A stretch of 64,000 bases of DNA. It comes from Tessaracoccus oleiagri. Its GTDB lineage: Bacteria; Actinomycetota; Actinomycetes; Propionibacteriales; Propionibacteriaceae. Positions 60,667-64,000 of the stretch are shown here, in pieces (within the stretch, counting starts at the first letter, position 1; each line of letters opens with the position of its first letter). The stretch lies in NCBI RefSeq assembly GCF_900103275.1, contig NZ_FNGP01000003.1, positions 1-64,000 on the forward strand, written 5' to 3'. The translations under genes were made by a program, and so were the position numbers. A model generated the notes under the pieces. That model was given only the letters and a program-made list of their open reading frames with translations. It ran no database searches and was not told the DNA's origin.

Positions 60667-61941
60667 ATGCGTAAGAGCCTCATCGCCCTTGCCGCAGGCG
60701 TGTCCGTCGTTCTGACGGCCTGCGGTGGCGGTACTGCTGATACCAACGAAACGCCCGAGCCGACTGCATCCGAAACGACAGAGGCCACTGAGTCGCCCTC
60801 GGGAGAGGCGACGAGCGAAGCCCCCGCCGACGGCGGAACCCTCACCATCTGGGCCGACGAGACGCGAGTCGCCGCATTCCAGCAGCTCGGCGAGATGTTC
60901 GGCGAGGAGTCGGGCGTGACGCTCGACGTCGTCCAGAAGCCCACCGGTGACATCGGCCAGGACTTCATCGCCCAGGCCCCCACGGGCCAGGGCCCCGACA
61001 TGATCGTGACCGCGCATGACGGGCTCGGCCAGCTGGTCGAGAACGGTGTGGTCGCCCCGATCGACTTCGCCTCCAAGGCGGACCTGTTCAACCCCGTCGC
61101 GGTGCAGGCGTTCACGCTCGAGGGCAACGTCTACGGCGTTCCCTACGCGATGGAGAACATCGCACTGGTCCGCAACAACGAGCTGGTCCAGGACACCCCC
61201 GCCACCTTCGACGAGCTGATCGCCCAGGGCAAGGCCGTGGAGGGCGCGGAGTTCCCGATCATCATCCAGCAGGGCCCCAGCGGTGACGCCTACCACCTGT
61301 ACCCGATCCAGACGTCGTTCGGTGCGCCGGTGTTCGTCACGGACGAGAACGGTGACTACACCACCGAGCTCGGCATGGAGGGCGAGAACGGCACCAAGTT
61401 CGCCGAGTACATCCAGAAGCTCGGCAAGGACGGCGTCCTCTCGGCCGACCTCGGCGGCGACCAGGCCAAGCAGGCCTTCCTCGACGGCAAGTCGCCCTAC
61501 ATGATCACGGGTCCCTGGTGGACCTCCGAGTTCGTCGATGCGGGCATGGACATCTCCGTGCTGCCCGTGCCGTCGGCCGGTGGCGAGACCGCTGCACCGT
61601 TCGTCGGCGTCCAGGGCGTCTACGTCTCCTCCTACTCGGAGAACGCTCTCCCCGCGAACCAATTCGTCGACTTCCTGTCCACGAAGGAAGCCCAGGACGT
61701 CCTCTTCGAGCAGGGCGGCCGCGTCCCGGCGCTCATCGAGTCGGCCGAGGCCGTCGACGACGAGCTGCTCCAGGGCTTCAACGAGGCCGGCGCCGAAGGC
61801 CAGCCCATGCCGGTCATCCCCGAGATGGCCGCCGTGTGGGAGTTCTGGGGTGGCACCGAGGTCGCCATCATCAACGGCACCTCGCCCGACGCCGCCGCCG
61901 CCTGGCAGACGATGAACGACAACATCAAGGCCAAGTTCTGA
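60667..61941 (+). CDS. malE: Maltose/maltodextrin-binding lipoprotein
   Basis: 424 residues. The signal peptide ends in the lipobox VLTAC with C19; a Thr/Glu/Ser linker of about 40 residues follows. The mature part is a MalE-type binding protein (TLTIWADETRVAAFQ, YGVPYAMENIALVRN, MITGPWWTSEF). ATG 60667 has AAAGGAGATC upstream. It is first in malEFG, with a stem-loop after the stop that probably gives it a higher expression than the permeases. Confidence 0.92.
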   Translation: MRKSLIALAAGVSVVLTACGGGTADTNETPEPTASETTEATESPSGEATSEAPADGGTLTIWADETRVAAFQQLGEMFGEESGVTLDVVQKPTGDIGQDFIAQAPTGQGPDMIVTAHDGLGQLVENGVVAPIDFASKADLFNPVAVQAFTLEGNVYGVPYAMENIALVRNNELVQDTPATFDELIAQGKAVEGAEFPIIIQQGPSGDAYHLYPIQTSFGAPVFVTDENGDYTTELGMEGENGTKFAEYIQKLGKDGVLSADLGGDQAKQAFLDGKSPYMITGPWWTSEFVDAGMDISVLPVPSAGGETAAPFVGVQGVYVSSYSENALPANQFVDFLSTKEAQDVLFEQGGRVPALIESAEAVDDELLQGFNEAGAEGQPMPVIPEMAAVWEFWGGTEVAIINGTSPDAAAAWQTMNDNIKAKF

Positions 61942-61964
61942 TCCTCCGGGACTGACCATCCATC

Positions 61965-62004
61965 GCGGGCTGCGTAGTTTCTTTCCACAAACTGCGCAGC
62001 CCGC
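61965..62004 (+). terminator. Stem-loop between malE and malF (partial terminator or mRNA stabiliser)
   Basis: GCGGGCTGCGTAGTTT (61965-61980) pairs with AAACTGCGCAGCCCGC (61989-62004) over 16 bp with one G-U pair; the loop is CTTTCCAC. It begins 24 nt after the malE stop and ends 28 nt before malF. In sugar ABC operons such structures keep binding-protein mRNA more abundant than permease mRNA. Confidence 0.75.
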
Positions 62005-62031
62005 ATCCATTACTTGTGCGAAAGTGGACTC

Positions 62032-63603
62032 GTGAACGACATCAAGTCACAGGCAACGACGCCGCAACTCTCCCACGCCAGGGATCTGAGCCGCCCCGGG
62101 TTCTACGTGAAGCTCGCCCTGATGGCCCTCGTCAACGCCTTCGGCGTGTACGGCATCTTGGCGTCGTACGCCCAGGAACAATGGGCAATCCTCGGGGTCC
62201 TGGTCGTGACGCTCATCGCGGCCGACTACATCTACTTCTCCAAGCGGGCCATCCCGGCCAAGTACCTCTTTCCCGGCCTGGTCTTCCTGATCGTCTACCA
62301 GCTGTTCGTGATGGGCATGACCGCCTACGTCGCCTTCACCAACTACGGTGACGGCCACAACGACTCCAAGCCCGCCGCGGTCCGCCAGATCTCCCTCACC
62401 TCCGAGGTGCAGGGCGGTGAATCCTTCCCCCTGACGGTGATCGATCGCGGAGGGGAGCTCGGCTTCGCGGTCGTCGTCGACGGCGAAGCTCGTTTCGGCA
62501 CCGAAGAGGAGGCGCTCGCTCCGCTCGACGGCGCCACCGTCGAGAACGACCGCGTCGTCGCGGTCGAGGACGGCGAGATCCTCGGGATGCCGCAGATCGT
62601 CGAGCGCCAGGAGGAAGTCCTCGGCCTGCGCGTCCCCGTCAGCGACGAGCCGGAGGACGGCTCGCTGCGCACGCGCAATGGGACCACCGCCACCACGTCG
62701 CTTCCGGCGCTCAAGTACGACGAGGCCACCGACACCTTCACCAACGCCGAGGGCAAGCTCTTCCGGGCGAACTCGGACCAGGGCGTGTTCGTCGCCGACG
62801 ACGGCGAGGAACTCTCGCCGGGGTGGCGCGTGGTCGTCGGGTTCGACAACTTCACCCAGATGTTCACCGACTCGAGGATCTCGTCGCTCTTCGCGAGCTC
62901 CCTTGGGTGGACATTCGCCTTCGCGATCCTCTCGGTCTTCACCACGTTCGCGCTCGGCCTGTTCCTGGCGGTGATCTTCAACGATCCGCGCGTGAAGGGC
63001 CGCGTGATCTACCGGGCGCTGTTCATCCTGCCCTACGCGTTCCCCGGCTTCCTCGCGGCGCTGGTGTGGCGGGGGATGCTCAACCGGCAGTTCGGCTTCG
63101 TCAACCAGGTGCTGCTCGACGGCAACGCCATCAACTGGCTGGGCGACGGGAACCTTGCGAAGTTGTCCATCATCATGGTCAACCTCTGGCTCGGCTTCCC
63201 CTACATGTTCCTGGTCTGCACGGGGGCGCTGCAGTCGATCCCCGGCGAGCTCACCGAGGCCGGCATGATCGACGGCGCCGGCCCCATCAAGCGCTTCTTC
63301 AACGTGACGCTGCCCATCCTGATGGTCTCCGTCGCGCCGCTGCTGATCGCGAGCTTCGCGTTCAACTTCAACAACTTCTCGCTGATCTACATGCTGACCG
63401 GTGGCGGCCCCAACTACCCGGGCGCGCCGATCCTGGTCGGTGAGACCGACATCCTCATCTCGATGGTGTACGCCATCTCGTTCGAGGGTGGCAACAGGCA
63501 GTACGGCCTGGCCAGCGCCCTGTCGATCATCATCTTCGTGGTCGTCGGATTCATCTCGTGGCTCGGCTTCCGCCAGACCCGCAAGCTTGAGGAGATCATG
63601 TGA
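62032..63603 (+). CDS. malF: Maltose ABC transporter permease MalF
   Basis: 523 residues. About eight transmembrane helices. A large extracytoplasmic insertion lies between helix 3 and helix 4 (about residues 105-275), as in enterobacterial MalF but with unrelated sequence; it has many acidic residues. The EAA loop EAGMIDGAGPIKRFFNVTLP is near 412-431. It would accept sugar from MalE. The GTG at 62032 is the likely start (weak GAAAGTGGA upstream); a TTG at 62014 is in frame. The stop overlaps malG by one base (TGATG). Confidence 0.9.
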   Translation: MNDIKSQATTPQLSHARDLSRPGFYVKLALMALVNAFGVYGILASYAQEQWAILGVLVVTLIAADYIYFSKRAIPAKYLFPGLVFLIVYQLFVMGMTAYVAFTNYGDGHNDSKPAAVRQISLTSEVQGGESFPLTVIDRGGELGFAVVVDGEARFGTEEEALAPLDGATVENDRVVAVEDGEILGMPQIVERQEEVLGLRVPVSDEPEDGSLRTRNGTTATTSLPALKYDEATDTFTNAEGKLFRANSDQGVFVADDGEELSPGWRVVVGFDNFTQMFTDSRISSLFASSLGWTFAFAILSVFTTFALGLFLAVIFNDPRVKGRVIYRALFILPYAFPGFLAALVWRGMLNRQFGFVNQVLLDGNAINWLGDGNLAKLSIIMVNLWLGFPYMFLVCTGALQSIPGELTEAGMIDGAGPIKRFFNVTLPILMVSVAPLLIASFAFNFNNFSLIYMLTGGGPNYPGAPILVGETDILISMVYAISFEGGNRQYGLASALSIIIFVVVGFISWLGFRQTRKLEEIM

Positions 63604-64000
63604 TGAACGAGTACCCAGCCACGCAGGCGACGGCTGTCAGCACCATCGAGCAGCAGACTCCGCCCAGGAAGCGGAAGGTCAAGGGCGGAGCGCTGCGCTG
63701 GTGGGGCGAGGTGGGATGGAAGCACGTCTTCGCGCTCCTGTTCATCGCCTACTGCCTCCTGCCCTTGCTCTACGTGTTGTCTGCTTCGCTGAATCCGGGC
63801 GGCACGCTGACCGGCTCCAACGATCTCTTCCGGGAGTTCTCCCTTCAGAACTACGCAGGTCTGTCGGGCACCAACTTCTGGAGCTGGTTCTGGCGCTCCA
63901 TGTACGTGTCCGGCGTCACGTCGATCGGGACCGTGCTGATGGCCGCGTCCGCCGCGTACGCCTTCAGCAGGTTCCGGTTCAAGGGCCGCCGCGGTGGTCT
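63603..64000 (+). CDS. malG: Maltose ABC transporter permease MalG (partial, runs off the window)
   Basis: The first 132 codons of a MalG-type permease. A charged N-terminus (PPRKRKVKGG) is followed by a first helix (VFALLFIAYCLLPLLYVLSASLN) and the start of the ABC permease domain (SMYVSGVTSIGTVLMAASAA, then AYAFSRFRFKGRRGG). The EAA loop lies beyond the right edge. ATG 63603 is coupled to the malF stop. Confidence 0.88.
   Translation, partial: MNEYPATQATAVSTIEQQTPPRKRKVKGGALRWWGEVGWKHVFALLFIAYCLLPLLYVLSASLNPGGTLTGSNDLFREFSLQNYAGLSGTNFWSWFWRSMYVSGVTSIGTVLMAASAAYAFSRFRFKGRRGG

Overview
The window is 64 kb of GC-rich, densely packed DNA that looks like an actinomycete chromosome. Pointers are the purS/purQ/purL form of FGAM synthase, a DUF222/HNH gene, DUF1707 and DUF1206 proteins, many GTG starts, and at least thirteen genes whose start codon lies only 6-7 nt after a TAnnnT -10 element (leaderless transcripts). 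A Propionibacteriaceae-like host fits, but family level is inference. No rRNA, tRNA, CRISPR array, transposase or phage gene was seen, and no gene-free stretch exceeds 300 nt.

Region 1 (1-15 kb) is a surface-polysaccharide locus. A minus-strand operon (WbpM-like 4,6-dehydratase, WbpL-like priming transferase, WbpV/WbpK-like reductase, GT4) diverges from a plus-strand operon (PglE-like aminotransferase, PglC-like priming transferase, tandem ATP-grasp protein, GT4). A further GT4, a Wzx flippase and a Wzy polymerase follow. One dehydratase product could feed two priming branches.

Region 2 (15-20.6 kb) is accessory: a DUF222/HNH protein, a MalT-like P-loop protein without an HTH, and two paralogous staphylococcal-nuclease-fold proteins, the second lacking key catalytic residues.

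Region 3 (20.6-26.8 kb) matches the mycobacterial fadE5/fadA2/fabG4/htdX set plus a TetR regulator, a fatty-acyl beta-oxidation-like module with a clear candidate operator. purB follows.

Region 4 (28.4-36 kb) holds a histidine kinase/response regulator/ABC exporter operon, an MFS exporter, a DUF559 protein, a DUF1707 protein and purC. Region 5 (36-44 kb) has D-serine dehydratase and a carbohydrate system: ABC importer plus PfkB kinase, divergent from a DeoR regulator and a GH4 phospho-glycosidase.

Region 6 (44-56 kb) carries purS-purQ and purL, separated by a secreted subtilase, a DUF1206 protein, an exported hypothetical and an AlkZ-like glycosylase; then an M20 dipeptidase, aspartate ammonia-lyase and HPr. 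Region 7 (56.5-64 kb) is an MFS transporter and a maltose/alpha-glucoside system (GH13, LacI, MalE, MalF, partial MalG) with a readable control region.

Three families of intergenic palindromes or repeats sit mostly beside gene 3' ends.
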